A DNA stretch of 64,000 nucleotides, from assembly GCF_027533625.1 (NCBI RefSeq), contig NZ_JAQAGZ010000007.1, positions 224,648 through 288,647 of the forward strand, given 5' to 3'. Below are positions 7,209 to 16,664 of this stretch, one piece after another. The notes below the pieces were generated by a model. The model did not search any database, was not told the origin of the DNA, and saw nothing but the letters and a program-made list of their open reading frames with translations. Both the position numbers and the translations under genes were made by a program. Source of the DNA: Paenibacillus gyeongsangnamensis (lineage in GTDB: Bacteria > Bacillota > Bacilli > Paenibacillales > NBRC-103111). Every line of letters starts with the position of its first letter. Position 1 is the stretch's first letter.

Positions 7209-8147
7209 ATGAGGAAGGTCGTAGTAGGCACTAGACAGAGCGCGCTGGCACTTACGCAAACGGGGCAAGTGATCGATAAGCTCCGGGAGCTGTGTGCGCG
7301 CGAAGGGCTTGAGGTGGAATTCGAGCTGAAGAAAATCGTCACGAAGGGAGACCGGATTCTGGACGTCACCTTGTCGAAGGTAGGCGGCAAGGGGCTGTTC
7401 GTGAAGGAAATCGAGCAGGCGCTGCTGGACGGGGAAGTGGATCTGGCGGTGCACAGCATGAAGGACATGCCGTTCGAGCTGCCGGAAGGCCTCACGGTCG
7501 GCGCGGTGCCGGAGCGCGAGGATCCTCGCGATTGCCTGATAACGGCGGACGGGCGAGGCTTGGACGAGCTGCCGCAGGGCGCTAAGGTGGGTACCAGCAG
7601 TCTTCGCCGTTCCTGCCAGCTTCAGCACTACCGAAAAGACCTCCAGATCGAATCCTTACGGGGCAACATCGATTCCCGGCTGCGCAAGCTCGAAACGGAA
7701 GGCTTTGACGCGATTCTGCTGGCGGGCGCGGGACTGCACCGGATCGGCTGGCGCGACCGCATCAGCGCTTATCTCGATCCGGAAGTGTGTCTTCCGGCCG
7801 TCGGACAAGGGGCGCTATGCATCGAATGCCGGGATAACGATCCTTTCGTGCAGGAGCTGCTGGCGAAGTTTAACGATCCGGACACCGCGCTCGCCGTTTC
7901 GGCGGAACGCAGCTTCCTCGGCCGGTTGAACGGGGGGTGCCAGGTGCCGATCGGCGCCTACGCACAAATCCGCGAGACCGCCGAAGGACGCGAGATTACG
8001 CTGACCGGGATGGTGGGCGCGCCGGATGGAAGCGCGCTGCTCAAAGAAACGATGGCGGGAACCGATCCGGACCGGCTCGGCCTGGCCGTGGCGGAGGCCT
8101 TGCTGGTCCGAGGCGCTGAAGATTTGCTCGCAATCGCGAAGGAATAG
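7209..8147 (+). CDS. hemC: Porphobilinogen deaminase (hydroxymethylbilane synthase)
   Basis: It condenses four porphobilinogens into hydroxymethylbilane. The start MRKVVVGTRQSALALTQT, the conserved LRGNIDSRLRKL block and the dipyrromethane cofactor attachment Cys244 in NGGCQVPIGAYA are present. The length of 312 aa is typical. SD GGGGGTGG lies 5 nt before the ATG. An 88-nt gap separates it from the met8-like gene, with no clear terminator, and 11 nt separate it from the CobA-HemD gene, consistent with one operon. Confidence 0.97.
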   Translation: MRKVVVGTRQSALALTQTGQVIDKLRELCAREGLEVEFELKKIVTKGDRILDVTLSKVGGKGLFVKEIEQALLDGEVDLAVHSMKDMPFELPEGLTVGAVPEREDPRDCLITADGRGLDELPQGAKVGTSSLRRSCQLQHYRKDLQIESLRGNIDSRLRKLETEGFDAILLAGAGLHRIGWRDRISAYLDPEVCLPAVGQGALCIECRDNDPFVQELLAKFNDPDTALAVSAERSFLGRLNGGCQVPIGAYAQIRETAEGREITLTGMVGAPDGSALLKETMAGTDPDRLGLAVAEALLVRGAEDLLAIAKE

Positions 8148-8158
8148 GGGAGATACTC

Positions 8159-9691
8159 GTGAAGAAGGGTGTCGTATATCTTGTAGGTGCCGGACCGGGG
8201 GATCCGAAGCTGATCACGGTCAGAGGCTTGGAAGCCATTCAAAGGGCGGACGTCGTCGTATACGACCGTCTGGCCAGTCCGCGTCTTCTCCGGCACATGA
8301 AGCCGGGGGCGGAGAAAATTTTTGTCGGCAAGCTGCCGGACAAGCACATGATGAAGCAGGATGAAATCAATCAGCTGCTCGTCGATCTGGCGCTGCAGGG
8401 AAAGACGGTTACCCGGCTGAAGGGCGGGGATCCGAGCGTTTTCGGACGTGTCGGTGAAGAGGCGGAGCTGCTCGCGGAGAACGGAATCCCGTTCGAGATC
8501 GTACCCGGCATTACTTCGGCCATCGCCGTTCCGGCTTACGCGGGCATTCCGGTTACACACCGGGATTTCACGTCGTCCTTTTCCATCGTTACGGGGCATG
8601 AATACAAGAACAAGACTTACTCCAACGTCAATTGGGACAATTTGGCGCAGGCTTCGGGCACATTGATTTTCCTGATGGGCGTGGCCAACCTGGAATTTAT
8701 CAGCTCGCAGCTGATGAACTGCGGCAAATCGCCGCAGACGCCCGTAGCGCTCATCCGCTGGGGGACTTGGATGGAGCAGGAAACCCTCACGGGCACGTTG
8801 TCCGATATCGTCGAGAAGGTAAGAGCGGCTAATTTCCAGTCGCCTGCGGTCACGATCGTCGGCGAGGTCGTGAAGCTGCGCGAGAAGCTGGCTTGGATCG
8901 AGAAGAAGCCGCTCTTCGGGCGGCGCATTCTCGTCACCCGCGCGCGGAGCCAGGCGAGCGGGCTTGTCCGGGAGATCGACGAGCTCGGCGGGGAAGCCGT
9001 CGAGTTCCCAGTCATCCGGACCCGGGAGCCGGTTCGCCAGGAGGCGCAGGATGCAAGAGACGAGGCGCTTCGTTCGCTGCATCAATACGACTGGGTGCTG
9101 TTCACCAGCGTGAACGGCGTCGAATACTTTTTCAAAAGAATGCAGGAGCTTCGCATCGACATCCGCTCCTTGGCGAAGGCCCGCATCGCGGCCGTCGGTC
9201 CAAAGACCGCCGAAGCGCTGGAGCAGCGCGGCCTGCTGGCCGAGATGGTGCCGGCCGAGTTCCAGGCGGACGCTCTGCTGGGCACGCTGGAGTCCGAGCT
9301 GCGCGCCGGCGAGCGCGTCCTGCTGCCGACCGCGGACATCGCCAAGGATATCCTGCCGAAACGGCTGGCGGAACTGGGGCTTCACGTAACGAAGCTCGAC
9401 GTCTACGAAACGGTGCTGGATACCGACGGCGGAGCCGAAGTGATCGAGCTGCTGAAGGAACGCAAGCTTCATATCATTACATTCACCAGCTCGTCCACCG
9501 TAACGAACCTGCTGAGCGCCCTGCGGGAGCTGGGCGAAGAGGACCCGATTGAGCTGCTTCGCGGGTGCCGTATCGCGTGCATCGGTCCGATTACCGCTCA
9601 GACCGCCGAAGAGGCGGGACTCACCGTTGACTATTTGGCCAAAGAAGCGACGGTCGCTTCTTTGGTGGAAAGCTTATACGCAGTCCAATAA
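8159..9691 (+). CDS. cobA-hemD: Fused uroporphyrinogen-III methyltransferase (CobA) / uroporphyrinogen-III synthase (HemD)
   Basis: Two enzymes in one 510-aa chain. Residues 1 to about 245 are the SAM-dependent methyltransferase that makes precorrin-2 ([43 protein letters not shown] are its hallmarks). From about residue 255 ([15 protein letters not shown]) to the end is uroporphyrinogen-III synthase, with the [12 protein letters not shown] block near the C-terminus. HemD makes the branch-point substrate and CobA diverts it to sirohaem, so the fusion places both fates on one polypeptide. The start is a GTG with GGGGAGA upstream. B. subtilis has separate genes; such fusions are known in other Firmicutes. 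Confidence 0.95.
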   Translation: MKKGVVYLVGAGPGDPKLITVRGLEAIQRADVVVYDRLASPRLLRHMKPGAEKIFVGKLPDKHMMKQDEINQLLVDLALQGKTVTRLKGGDPSVFGRVGEEAELLAENGIPFEIVPGITSAIAVPAYAGIPVTHRDFTSSFSIVTGHEYKNKTYSNVNWDNLAQASGTLIFLMGVANLEFISSQLMNCGKSPQTPVALIRWGTWMEQETLTGTLSDIVEKVRAANFQSPAVTIVGEVVKLREKLAWIEKKPLFGRRILVTRARSQASGLVREIDELGGEAVEFPVIRTREPVRQEAQDARDEALRSLHQYDWVLFTSVNGVEYFFKRMQELRIDIRSLAKARIAAVGPKTAEALEQRGLLAEMVPAEFQADALLGTLESELRAGERVLLPTADIAKDILPKRLAELGLHVTKLDVYETVLDTDGGAEVIELLKERKLHIITFTSSSTVTNLLSALRELGEEDPIELLRGCRIACIGPITAQTAEEAGLTVDYLAKEATVASLVESLYAVQ

Positions 9692-9719
9692 AAGGTACAT
9701 TGATAAGGAGGGTTCACCC

Positions 9720-10715
9720 ATGAGTTTTCCGTTAATTCGCAACCGCCGGCTTCGCAGCTCCCATGCGCTTCGCAATCTGGTCAGGGAGAATGCGGTAACC
9801 GTTCATGATTTGATCTATCCTCTGTTCGTGACGCACGGCCGCGATATCAAGGAGGAAATCTCCTCGATGCCGGGCGTTTATCATTACTCGCTCGACCGGC
9901 TGGAGGAAGAGATTCGGGAAGTGACCGAGCTCGGCATCCAAGCGATTCTGCTGTTCGGCGTGCCGGAGCATAAGGATGCGGAGGGCAGCTCGGCCTACGA
10001 CCACAACGGCATTGTCCAAGAGGCGACCCGATTGATCAAAAAGTGGAACCCGGAGCTGCTGGTCATCGCCGACACGTGCCTCTGCCAATTCACGGATCAC
10101 GGACATTGCGGCGTCGTCCATTACGACGAGCAGAAGCAGCGCGCCGAGGTGCTGAACGATCCTTCGCTCGAGCTCCTCGTCAAAACCGCCGTCTCTCAAG
10201 CGGAAGCGGGGGCGGACATTATTGCGCCGTCCAACATGATGGACGGATTCGTCTACGCCATCCGGCAAGGGCTGGATGAGGCCGGCTACGAGCATGTGCC
10301 GGTCATGTCCTACTCGGTGAAGTATGCATCCTCTTATTATGGTCCGTTCCGCGAAGCGGCTCATTCGACGCCGCAGTTCGGCGACCGCAAAACGTACCAA
10401 ATGGATCCGGCGAACTCCCGCGAAGCGATTCGCGAGGCGGAATCCGACGTGGCCGAAGGAGCCGATTTCCTGATGGTCAAGCCGGCGCTTGCCTATATGG
10501 ACGTCATCCGGATGCTGCGCGACCGGTTCGACCTGCCGCTCGTCGCTTACAACGTCAGCGCGGAATATGCGATGATCAAAGCCGCGGCGCAGAATAACTG
10601 GATCAACGAGCAGGCGGTCGTGATGGAGACGATGGTTGGCTTCAAGCGTGCAGGTGCGGATATGATCATTACTTATTTTGCCAAAGACATCGTCAAATGG
10701 TTGAAGCAATCGTAA
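9720..10715 (+). CDS. hemB: Delta-aminolevulinic acid dehydratase (porphobilinogen synthase)
   Basis: It condenses two 5-aminolevulinate molecules to porphobilinogen. The zinc-type active site is complete: Cys120, Cys122 and Cys130 in [14 protein letters not shown], with Schiff-base lysines Lys201 (YSVKYAS) and Lys254 ([10 protein letters not shown]). The length of 331 aa is typical. The ATG at 9720 is preceded by AAGGAGG; the reading frame is open further upstream, but that part overlaps cobA-hemD and is not coding. It is the last gene of the first hem operon and is followed by a terminator. Confidence 0.97.
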   Translation: MSFPLIRNRRLRSSHALRNLVRENAVTVHDLIYPLFVTHGRDIKEEISSMPGVYHYSLDRLEEEIREVTELGIQAILLFGVPEHKDAEGSSAYDHNGIVQEATRLIKKWNPELLVIADTCLCQFTDHGHCGVVHYDEQKQRAEVLNDPSLELLVKTAVSQAEAGADIIAPSNMMDGFVYAIRQGLDEAGYEHVPVMSYSVKYASSYYGPFREAAHSTPQFGDRKTYQMDPANSREAIREAESDVAEGADFLMVKPALAYMDVIRMLRDRFDLPLVAYNVSAEYAMIKAAAQNNWINEQAVVMETMVGFKRAGADMIITYFAKDIVKWLKQS

Positions 10716-10740
10716 TCCGGGCCCTAAGCCCGTCCCTTTG

Positions 10741-10779
10741 CCATCCGGTTTCTCTTTTCGAGAAACGGGTGGTTTTTTC
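10741..10779 (+). terminator. Intrinsic terminator after hemB
   Basis: CCATCCGGTTTCTC pairs with GAGAAACGGGTGG and is followed by TTTTTTCT. Copy 1 of the two-hairpin repeat begins 2 nt after the T-tract. Confidence 0.8.
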
Positions 10780-10780
10780 T

Positions 10781-10884
10781 GTTGATAAGAATTTATAAGT
10801 TTTTCGCGGGCTTACAGCTTCGCATCAACCTTGATAAACGCGTTGGTCCTTGTAAGACAAGGGCGGCGTAGCCGTTTATCCTGG
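10781..10884 (+). repeat. Two-hairpin post-terminator repeat, copy 1
   Basis: First of four near-identical ~100-nt units (others at 16712, 41991 and 56778). Hairpin 1 runs from GTTGATAAG to GCATCAAC and hairpin 2 from CTTGATAAACG to CGTTTATCCTGG. In this copy both stems have an internal mismatched loop. It lies between the hemB terminator and the hemE promoter and has no ORF. Confidence 0.85.
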
Positions 10885-10951
10885 ATGGTTTCATGCGTCG
10901 AAAGATGGGCGCGCTTGTCAAAGATTTGTCGGAAACAAGAGCTTACACGAG

Positions 10952-10980
10952 TTGTTACGCGATATTAAATAGGGCATAAT
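10952..10980 (+). promoter_or_regulatory. Promoter of hemEHY
   Basis: -35 TTGTTA (10952-10957), 17-bp spacer, -10 CATAAT (10975-10980), 45 nt before the hemE start. This supports hemEHY as a transcription unit separate from hemA...hemB. Confidence 0.65.
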
Positions 10981-11024
10981 GGGAAGTAGACTATGGTAGT
11001 TTGCGGAAAAGAGGAATGCACAAG

Positions 11025-12098
11025 ATGAGCTACAACGATCGTTTTATCCGGGCTTGTAAAAAGCAGCCGGTCGATACCCTTCCTGTATGGTACATGCGGC
11101 AGGCGGGGCGCTACGATCCGGAATACCGCAAGATCAAGGAGAAGTACAGCCTGCTTGAAATTTGCCGGCAGCCGGAGCTGGCCGCGGAAGTCACTCTGAT
11201 GCCGGTAAGGAAGCTTGGGGTTGACGCTGCCATTTTATATTCCGATATTATGAATCCAGTTGCTTCGATCGGCATCGACTTCGACATCGTGAAAAATATC
11301 GGCCCCGTCATTCACAATCCGATCCGTTCGGCCGAGGATGTAAGGAAGCTACGCCCGATTCAGGTGGAGCAGGATCTGCCGCATATTTTGCGGACGATCG
11401 AGATTTTGGCTTCGCAGCTGGAGGTGCCTCTCATAACGTTCGCGGGAGCGCCTTTTACGATTGCGAGCTACTTGATCGAAGGCAAACCCTCCAAGAGCTA
11501 TATCCGGACCAAAGGGCTCATGTACGAAGAACCGGAGGTCTGGTTCCTGCTGATGGAGAAGCTGGGGGACATGGTCATCGAATATTTGAAGGCGCATATC
11601 GCATCGGGGGCCAAGGCCGTGCAGCTGTTCGACAGCTGGGTAGGCGCCTTGTCGCCGGCGGATTTCAAGAAGTACGTGCTGCCGACGATCGAACGGATTT
11701 TTGCCGGGCTGAACCATTTGGACCAGCCGAAAATTTATTTCCCTGGCGTCAGCTCCGGGGAGCTGCTGCCGCATCTGCAGGGCCTTCAGGCCGACGTGAT
11801 CGGTCTCGATTGGCGGGTGCCGATCGCCGAAGGACGCCGCCGTTTGGGCGGCAAATACGCGGTGCAGGGCAACCTGGACCCTTATGTGCTGACTGCGCCG
11901 ATGAACGTCATTCAAGCGCAGGCGAAGGCAATCATCGACGAAGGCATTCAAGAGCCGGGGTATGTGTTCAACCTCGGGCACGGGCTGTTCCCGGAAGCAT
12001 CCCTTGAGAAGCTGAAGGAGCTGACCGATTTTATTCACGATTATTCCCGCGAGGCGCTTAAGGCCCAAGGGAACCTGAAGCAGGAAAGCGGGGTATAA
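11025..12098 (+). CDS. hemE: Uroporphyrinogen decarboxylase
   Basis: It removes four acetate carboxyls from uroporphyrinogen III to give coproporphyrinogen III. The signature PVWYMRQAGRYDPEYR near the N-terminus (with the essential Arg residues) and the GLDWRVPIAEGRR and VQGNLDP blocks are present. The length of 357 aa is typical. The ATG at 11025 was chosen because AAAAGAGGA lies about 10 nt upstream and the protein then begins like other HemE proteins; an ATG at 11016 is too close to the SD. It is the first gene of hemE-hemH-hemY, with a 3-nt gap to hemH. In B. subtilis hemEHY is far from hemA-hemL; here they are adjacent. Confidence 0.96.
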   Translation: MSYNDRFIRACKKQPVDTLPVWYMRQAGRYDPEYRKIKEKYSLLEICRQPELAAEVTLMPVRKLGVDAAILYSDIMNPVASIGIDFDIVKNIGPVIHNPIRSAEDVRKLRPIQVEQDLPHILRTIEILASQLEVPLITFAGAPFTIASYLIEGKPSKSYIRTKGLMYEEPEVWFLLMEKLGDMVIEYLKAHIASGAKAVQLFDSWVGALSPADFKKYVLPTIERIFAGLNHLDQPKIYFPGVSSGELLPHLQGLQADVIGLDWRVPIAEGRRRLGGKYAVQGNLDPYVLTAPMNVIQAQAKAIIDEGIQEPGYVFNLGHGLFPEASLEKLKELTDFIHDYSREALKAQGNLKQESGV

Positions 12099-12101
12099 GC
12101 C

Positions 12102-13043
12102 ATGTCTCAGCCGATACGACGCGTTGGCGTGCTGGTGATGTCCTACGGGACGCCGGAAAGTCTGGACCAGATCGAAGCTTACTATACGCATATCCGCCGG
12201 GGGCATCCTCCTACGCCGGAGCAGCTGCAGGACCTGAAGGATCGCTATGAGGCGATTGTCGGCGGCGTCTTCCCGCTCCGCGAGAATACCGACAAGCAGG
12301 TCAAGGCGCTCGAAGCGCGTCTCAATGAAAAACATCCCGGCACGGCGTTCATCTGCTATCAGGGTCTGAAGCACGCCGCTCCTTTTATCGAGGACGGCGT
12401 GGAGCGGATGGTGCAGGACGGCCTTGAGGAGGCGGTCGGCGTCGTGCTGGCGCCGCATTATTCCGTTATGAGCGTTGGCGGGTATATCAAACGCGCGGAG
12501 GAGAAGGCGAAGGAGCTTGGGCTGAAAATGAGCTTCGTCCGCAGCTACCAGCTTCATCCGAAGCTGATCGACGCGCTGACGGAGCGGGTGGAGGAAGGAC
12601 TCCGCCGGTTCGAGGGTGTGGACAAGGATCAGGTGCGCGTGGTATTTACGGCGCACAGCCTGCCGGAGAAGATTCTCGAGATGAAGGACCCGTATCCGGA
12701 GCAGCTGCTGGAAACGTCCAAAGCGATTGTGGACCGCTTGGGCCTAACCAACTGGCAGTTCGGCTGGCAAAGCGCGGGCAAGACCGGCGTGCCTTGGCTC
12801 GCACCGGACATTCTGGATGTATTGCAAACCATTCGCACAGAGAATCAAGCGGACAACGTTCTGGTGTGTCCGATCGGTTTCGTCTCCGATCACCTGGAAA
12901 TCTTGTACGATCTCGACATCGAAGCGCAGCAGACGGCGAAGGAGCTCGGGCTGCACCTTGAGCGCACCCTGTCTTTGAACACGGACCCGCTCTACATGGA
13001 AGCATTGAGCGACGTCGTGTATGCTCAAGCAGAGAGGGTTTAG
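12102..13043 (+). CDS. hemH: Ferrochelatase (coproporphyrin ferrochelatase, Firmicute type)
   Basis: It inserts Fe2+ into the porphyrin ring. In Firmicutes the substrate is coproporphyrin III (CpfC), and haem is finished by HemQ/ChdC, which is not in the window. The 313-aa chain carries the conserved VLVMSYGTPESLDQIEAYY start, the active-site His in FTAHSLPEKI and the conserved acidic residues near the C-terminus (IGFVSDHLEILYDLD). It is soluble or peripheral, without the C-terminal membrane segment of plant and cyanobacterial enzymes. It sits 3 nt after hemE and 3 nt before hemY, so translational coupling is likely. Confidence 0.96.
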   Translation: MSQPIRRVGVLVMSYGTPESLDQIEAYYTHIRRGHPPTPEQLQDLKDRYEAIVGGVFPLRENTDKQVKALEARLNEKHPGTAFICYQGLKHAAPFIEDGVERMVQDGLEEAVGVVLAPHYSVMSVGGYIKRAEEKAKELGLKMSFVRSYQLHPKLIDALTERVEEGLRRFEGVDKDQVRVVFTAHSLPEKILEMKDPYPEQLLETSKAIVDRLGLTNWQFGWQSAGKTGVPWLAPDILDVLQTIRTENQADNVLVCPIGFVSDHLEILYDLDIEAQQTAKELGLHLERTLSLNTDPLYMEALSDVVYAQAERV

Positions 13044-13046
13044 ACC

Positions 13047-14480
13047 ATGGGAGAATCGCTGGGACGGGTCGTTATAGTCGGCGGTGGACTGACCGGACTG
13101 AGCTCCGCGTTCTATTTGAAGCAGGCGGCCAAACGTCTGGGAAAGACCGTGCAAATTACAGTGCTGGAGAAGGGTGAGCGGTTCGGAGGCAAAATCCAAA
13201 CGCTGAAGCGGGACGGCTTCGTCATTGAGAAGGGCCCGGATTCGTTCCTGGCCCGCAAGCTTCCGATGATCGAGCTGGCCCGGGAGCTGGGGCTCGAGGA
13301 TCAGCTCGTCGGCACGAATCCGAATGCGAAGAAGACTTACATTTTAAACAAAGGGAAGCTGCACCGGATGCCGCCGGGTCTGGTGCTGGGCATACCGACC
13401 GAGATCACTCCTTTCATGCGGAGCGGTCTGCTGACCATGAAAGGCAAGGCGCGTGCGGCGCTCGATCTCGTGCTGCCGAAGCGGACGGATCCGGCGGACG
13501 AATCGCTCGGTCACTTCCTGACCCGGAGGCTGGGCAAGGAGGTGCTGTCGCAAGTGGCGGAGCCGCTGCTTGCAGGGATATATGCGGGGGATACGTACAA
13601 CCTGAGTCTGAAGGCGACGTTCCCACAGTTTCATGCGATCGAGCAAAAGCATCGGAGTCTCGTTCTTGGGATGATGAGGAACCGCAAGTCCGGAGGCGAA
13701 GAAACCCGCACGCTGCCGCAGGCGGCAAGAACGACGACGTTCCTGACGTTCAAGGAAGGGCTTGGGACGGTCGTGCACGGGCTCCTCGATGCGCTGGACG
13801 ATGTGCGCTTCGTGAAGCAGTGCGGTGTCGCCCGTATCGAGCGAAGCGGCAACGTGTACCGCATCGTTCGCGAGGACGGCGGGGTCGAGGAAGCGGACGC
13901 GGTGATCGCGGGATTGCCGGCCTTTGCGCTGACGTCCATGCTGGAGGAAAGCGTGCCGGAGATCAAGGAGCTCGGCCGGATCGAATATGTATCGGTAGCG
14001 AATGTGATTTTGGCCTATGACGAGAAGGATATGACCCGGGAGCTCGAAGGCTCCGGTTTCCTGGTTCCGCGCAGCGAGGGCAGATTCATCACCGCCAGCA
14101 CGTGGACTTCGGAGAAATGGCTTCATACCGCCCCGAGCGGGAAGGTGCTGATCCGGTGTTATGTAGGACGGTCCGGGGATGAACGGTGGCTCGGCATGAC
14201 TGAGGACGAAGTGATCCAAGCGGTGCGCAAGGATTTGAAGGATCTGATGGGCATTACGGCGGAGCCGCTGTTCACGGAGATGACGAGCCTGAAACGGTCG
14301 ATGCCGCAGTACCCCGTTGGCCATCTGGAGCTGATAAGCGGCGTTCGCGAGGCGCTCCGCAGCAGGATGCCGGGGGTGCAGATCAGCGGCGCGGCCTTCC
14401 ACGGCGTCGGTCTGCCGGACTGCATCAAGCAGGGCAAGTACGCTGCCGAGGCGACGGCGGCGTATCTGGAACAAGCTTAA
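13047..14480 (+). CDS. hemY: Coproporphyrinogen III / protoporphyrinogen oxidase (HemY/CgoX)
   Basis: An FAD-dependent oxidase that removes six electrons from the porphyrinogen; in Firmicutes the physiological substrate is coproporphyrinogen III. The N-terminal dinucleotide-binding motif VVIVGGGLTGLSSAFYL (from about residue 7) and the GGKIQT block identify the flavoprotein family. The length of 477 aa is normal, and no clear membrane segment is seen. The start ATG follows 3 nt after hemH. A shared, bidirectional terminator separates it from the convergent regulator gene. Confidence 0.95.
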   Translation: MGESLGRVVIVGGGLTGLSSAFYLKQAAKRLGKTVQITVLEKGERFGGKIQTLKRDGFVIEKGPDSFLARKLPMIELARELGLEDQLVGTNPNAKKTYILNKGKLHRMPPGLVLGIPTEITPFMRSGLLTMKGKARAALDLVLPKRTDPADESLGHFLTRRLGKEVLSQVAEPLLAGIYAGDTYNLSLKATFPQFHAIEQKHRSLVLGMMRNRKSGGEETRTLPQAARTTTFLTFKEGLGTVVHGLLDALDDVRFVKQCGVARIERSGNVYRIVREDGGVEEADAVIAGLPAFALTSMLEESVPEIKELGRIEYVSVANVILAYDEKDMTRELEGSGFLVPRSEGRFITASTWTSEKWLHTAPSGKVLIRCYVGRSGDERWLGMTEDEVIQAVRKDLKDLMGITAEPLFTEMTSLKRSMPQYPVGHLELISGVREALRSRMPGVQISGAAFHGVGLPDCIKQGKYAAEATAAYLEQA

Positions 14481-14505
14481 CCGGGAGCAGCTGATCAACG
14501 AAGAA

Positions 14506-14540
14506 AAAGCCCGGCTTGCCCGTTTGGCCGGGCTTTCGGA
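14506..14540. terminator. Bidirectional terminator between hemY and the Crp-type gene
   Basis: The perfect stem AAAGCCCGGC (14506-14515) / GCCGGGCTTT (14527-14536) is flanked by A and T runs, so it can stop transcription from both sides. Confidence 0.8.
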
Positions 14541-14557
14541 TTAGGCTGCCGTTTGTT

Positions 14558-15220
14558 TCAGCCCCGCAGCTTGGCTAGATCAAGCTTCATGTCCTGATCT
14601 TGGAACGTCAGGATTTGTCGATCCTGGAAATCCCGGATGACCCGCATCAGATCAGGCTTCTGTACGCCGGCCATTTGCGATATTTCATCATAGTTCAATT
14701 TCATTCGGATATGAATTGCGCTGCCTTGGCGGATCCCGTTCTTATTGGCCAGCTTGATCAGGCTCTTGATCACCCGGGTGCGGGCATCGAGGAACGTCAG
14801 TTCGAACACCTGCTGATTGGTGTCCCGCAGCCGGTCACACAGCTCGCGCATGATGATGAGGCAAATGTCGAAGTTGCTGCGCAATAGCTCCAGGAAGCTC
14901 CCGGCGTTGAGGGCGATCAGCACGCTGTCCTCAAGCGTCTGGGCCGAAGCGGAACGCGGCTTGCCGTCGATGAGCGAGAGCTCGCCGAAGCTGTCGCCGG
15001 AACGGATGAGCGAGAGGATCTTTTCCTCTCCGCCGCCGGAGGCCGTATAGATTTTCACGGAACCGCTGAAGACGATATAGAAGACGGAGCCGGGATCTTT
15101 TTCCTGGAAGAGGACCGTGCCCGCTTTGAACGATTTCTTGTAACAAAGCCCGGCAATGGCATTCAGCTGCTGTTCGTTTAAATTGGCGAATAAGGATACT
15201 TTGTTCAGGAAATCGATCAT
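14558..15220 (-). CDS. Crp/Fnr-family transcriptional regulator
   Basis: 220 aa with an N-terminal cyclic-nucleotide-binding fold (about residues 10-120, with FGELSLIDGKPRSASAQ resembling the phosphate-binding cassette), a long dimerisation helix, and a C-terminal winged helix-turn-helix (NYDEISQMAGVQKPDLMRVI, about residues 170-190). There is no Fe-S cysteine cluster of the Fnr type at the N-terminus. The SD AAGGAG precedes the ATG. It is transcribed divergently from hemL across 134 bp, so it may control hemL or itself. The true signal (cAMP or another ligand) is unknown. Confidence 0.88.
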   Translation of the reverse strand: MIDFLNKVSLFANLNEQQLNAIAGLCYKKSFKAGTVLFQEKDPGSVFYIVFSGSVKIYTASGGGEEKILSLIRSGDSFGELSLIDGKPRSASAQTLEDSVLIALNAGSFLELLRSNFDICLIIMRELCDRLRDTNQQVFELTFLDARTRVIKSLIKLANKNGIRQGSAIHIRMKLNYDEISQMAGVQKPDLMRVIRDFQDRQILTFQDQDMKLDLAKLRG

Positions 15221-15297
15221 GGCTTCTCCTTGTTACCTTAGGATTCAGGGCCTGTATCAGGCTTGTCCCGTGGATAGCGGCATTTAAGTTCGCGGTT

Positions 15298-15327
15298 ATT
15301 ATATATCGGGTTGGTTCGCCACGGCAA
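15298..15327 (-). promoter_or_regulatory. Promoter of the Crp-type regulator
   Basis: On the minus strand: -35 TTGCCG, 18-bp spacer, perfect -10 TATAAT. It overlaps a weaker plus-strand promoter for hemL (TTGGTT at 15311, TATTAT at 15332, spacer only 15 bp), so the two divergent units share control DNA. Confidence 0.5.
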
Positions 15328-15354
15328 GTCATATTATGGTAAAGGAGAGGGAAG

Positions 15355-16656
15355 ATGAGTCAGCTTAACCCACGTTCGGACGCGCGCTCGGCGCAAGCTT
15401 TCGCGGAGGCGAAGCAGGTTATTCCGGGAGGGGTGAACAGCCCGGTGCGCGCCTTCAAATCAGTAGGCCTCACCCCTTTATTCATCAAGCAGGGAATCGG
15501 GTCCAAAGTGATCGACATCGACGGAAACGAGTTTATCGATTATATCGGCTCCTGGGGTCCCTTGATTGTAGGCCATGCCCATCCTGAGGTGGTCGAGGCG
15601 GTCAAACGTACGGCCGAGCTCGGAACGAGCTTCGGCGCGCCAACGGAGCTGGAAACCGAGATGGCCCGGCTTGTGACGGAGCGCATTCCTTCGATCGAGC
15701 TCGTGCGGATGGTCAATTCCGGCACGGAGGCGACGATGAGCGCGCTGCGGCTGGCCAGAGGCTTCACGGGCCGAAGCAAAATCTTGAAGTTCGAAGGCTG
15801 CTACCATGGCCATGCCGATTCGCTGCTGATCAAAGCCGGGTCCGGCGTCGCTACATTAGGTCTGCCCGACAGCCCCGGCGTGCCGGAGAGCGTAGCCGCC
15901 AATACGATTACAGTGCCTTATAACGATATCGAATCGGTAAAGCTGGCGTTCGAGAAGTTCGGAGAACAAATCGCCGCCGTTATCGTCGAGCCGATCGGCG
16001 GGAACATGGGCGTGGTGCCTCCTGCTGAAGGGTTTCTGCAAGGACTCCGCGCGGTCACGGAGCAGTACGGCAGCGTGCTGATCTTCGACGAAGTGATGAC
16101 GGGCTTCCGCGTCGGTCTGCACAGCGCGCAGGGCCTATACAGCATCAAGCCGGACTTGACCTGTCTCGGCAAGGTGATCGGCGGGGGACTGCCTGTCGGC
16201 GCTTACGGCGGCCGGCGCGACATCATGGAGCAGGTGGCTCCTTCCGGGCCGATCTACCAGGCGGGCACCTTGTCGGGGAATCCGCTTGCGATGGCGGCCG
16301 GCTATACGACGCTGAAGCTGATCGGAGCACCGGGCTTTTATGAGGAGCTGGAGCGCAAGGGCGCAAGGCTGGAGGAAGGCTTCCTGGCGAACGCCCGCGA
16401 GCTTGGCGTGGAGAGCACGATCAATCGCGTAGGCTCTATGGTCTGCCCGTTCTTCACCTCGCAGCGGGTTGTCAATTACGAAACGGCGAAGACCTCCGAT
16501 CTGGAAAAATTCAACCGTTATTTCGCAGCGCTGCTGGATCGCGGCATCAGCATAGCCCCTTCGCAGTTCGAGGGCATGTTCGTTTCCGGCGCGCATTCGG
16601 ACGAAGATATCGAGCGTACGATCGAAGCGCATTATGAAGCGCTGAAATCGTTGTAG
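15355..16656 (+). CDS. hemL: Glutamate-1-semialdehyde 2,1-aminomutase
   Basis: A PLP-dependent enzyme that converts the HemA product to 5-aminolevulinate. Lys273 in [17 protein letters not shown] is the PLP-binding lysine. [12 protein letters not shown] near the N-terminus and [16 protein letters not shown] are further class-III aminotransferase signatures. The length of 433 aa is typical. The SD AAGGAGAGG precedes the ATG. It stands apart from the rest of the hem genes, behind a divergent Crp-type gene, with its own strong terminator. Confidence 0.97.
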   Translation: MSQLNPRSDARSAQAFAEAKQVIPGGVNSPVRAFKSVGLTPLFIKQGIGSKVIDIDGNEFIDYIGSWGPLIVGHAHPEVVEAVKRTAELGTSFGAPTELETEMARLVTERIPSIELVRMVNSGTEATMSALRLARGFTGRSKILKFEGCYHGHADSLLIKAGSGVATLGLPDSPGVPESVAANTITVPYNDIESVKLAFEKFGEQIAAVIVEPIGGNMGVVPPAEGFLQGLRAVTEQYGSVLIFDEVMTGFRVGLHSAQGLYSIKPDLTCLGKVIGGGLPVGAYGGRRDIMEQVAPSGPIYQAGTLSGNPLAMAAGYTTLKLIGAPGFYEELERKGARLEEGFLANARELGVESTINRVGSMVCPFFTSQRVVNYETAKTSDLEKFNRYFAALLDRGISIAPSQFEGMFVSGAHSDEDIERTIEAHYEALKSL

Positions 16657-16664
16657 CACAGTAA

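Noticed and set aside
7958..9472. 504-aa minus-strand ORF opposite hemC and cobA-hemD
   Set aside because: A shadow of recognised plus-strand enzymes; no start signal and no family motif.
10781..10884. CRISPR array or tRNA-like gene
   Set aside because: The repeat units are far apart and single at each site, and no tRNA cloverleaf or spacer pattern is present.
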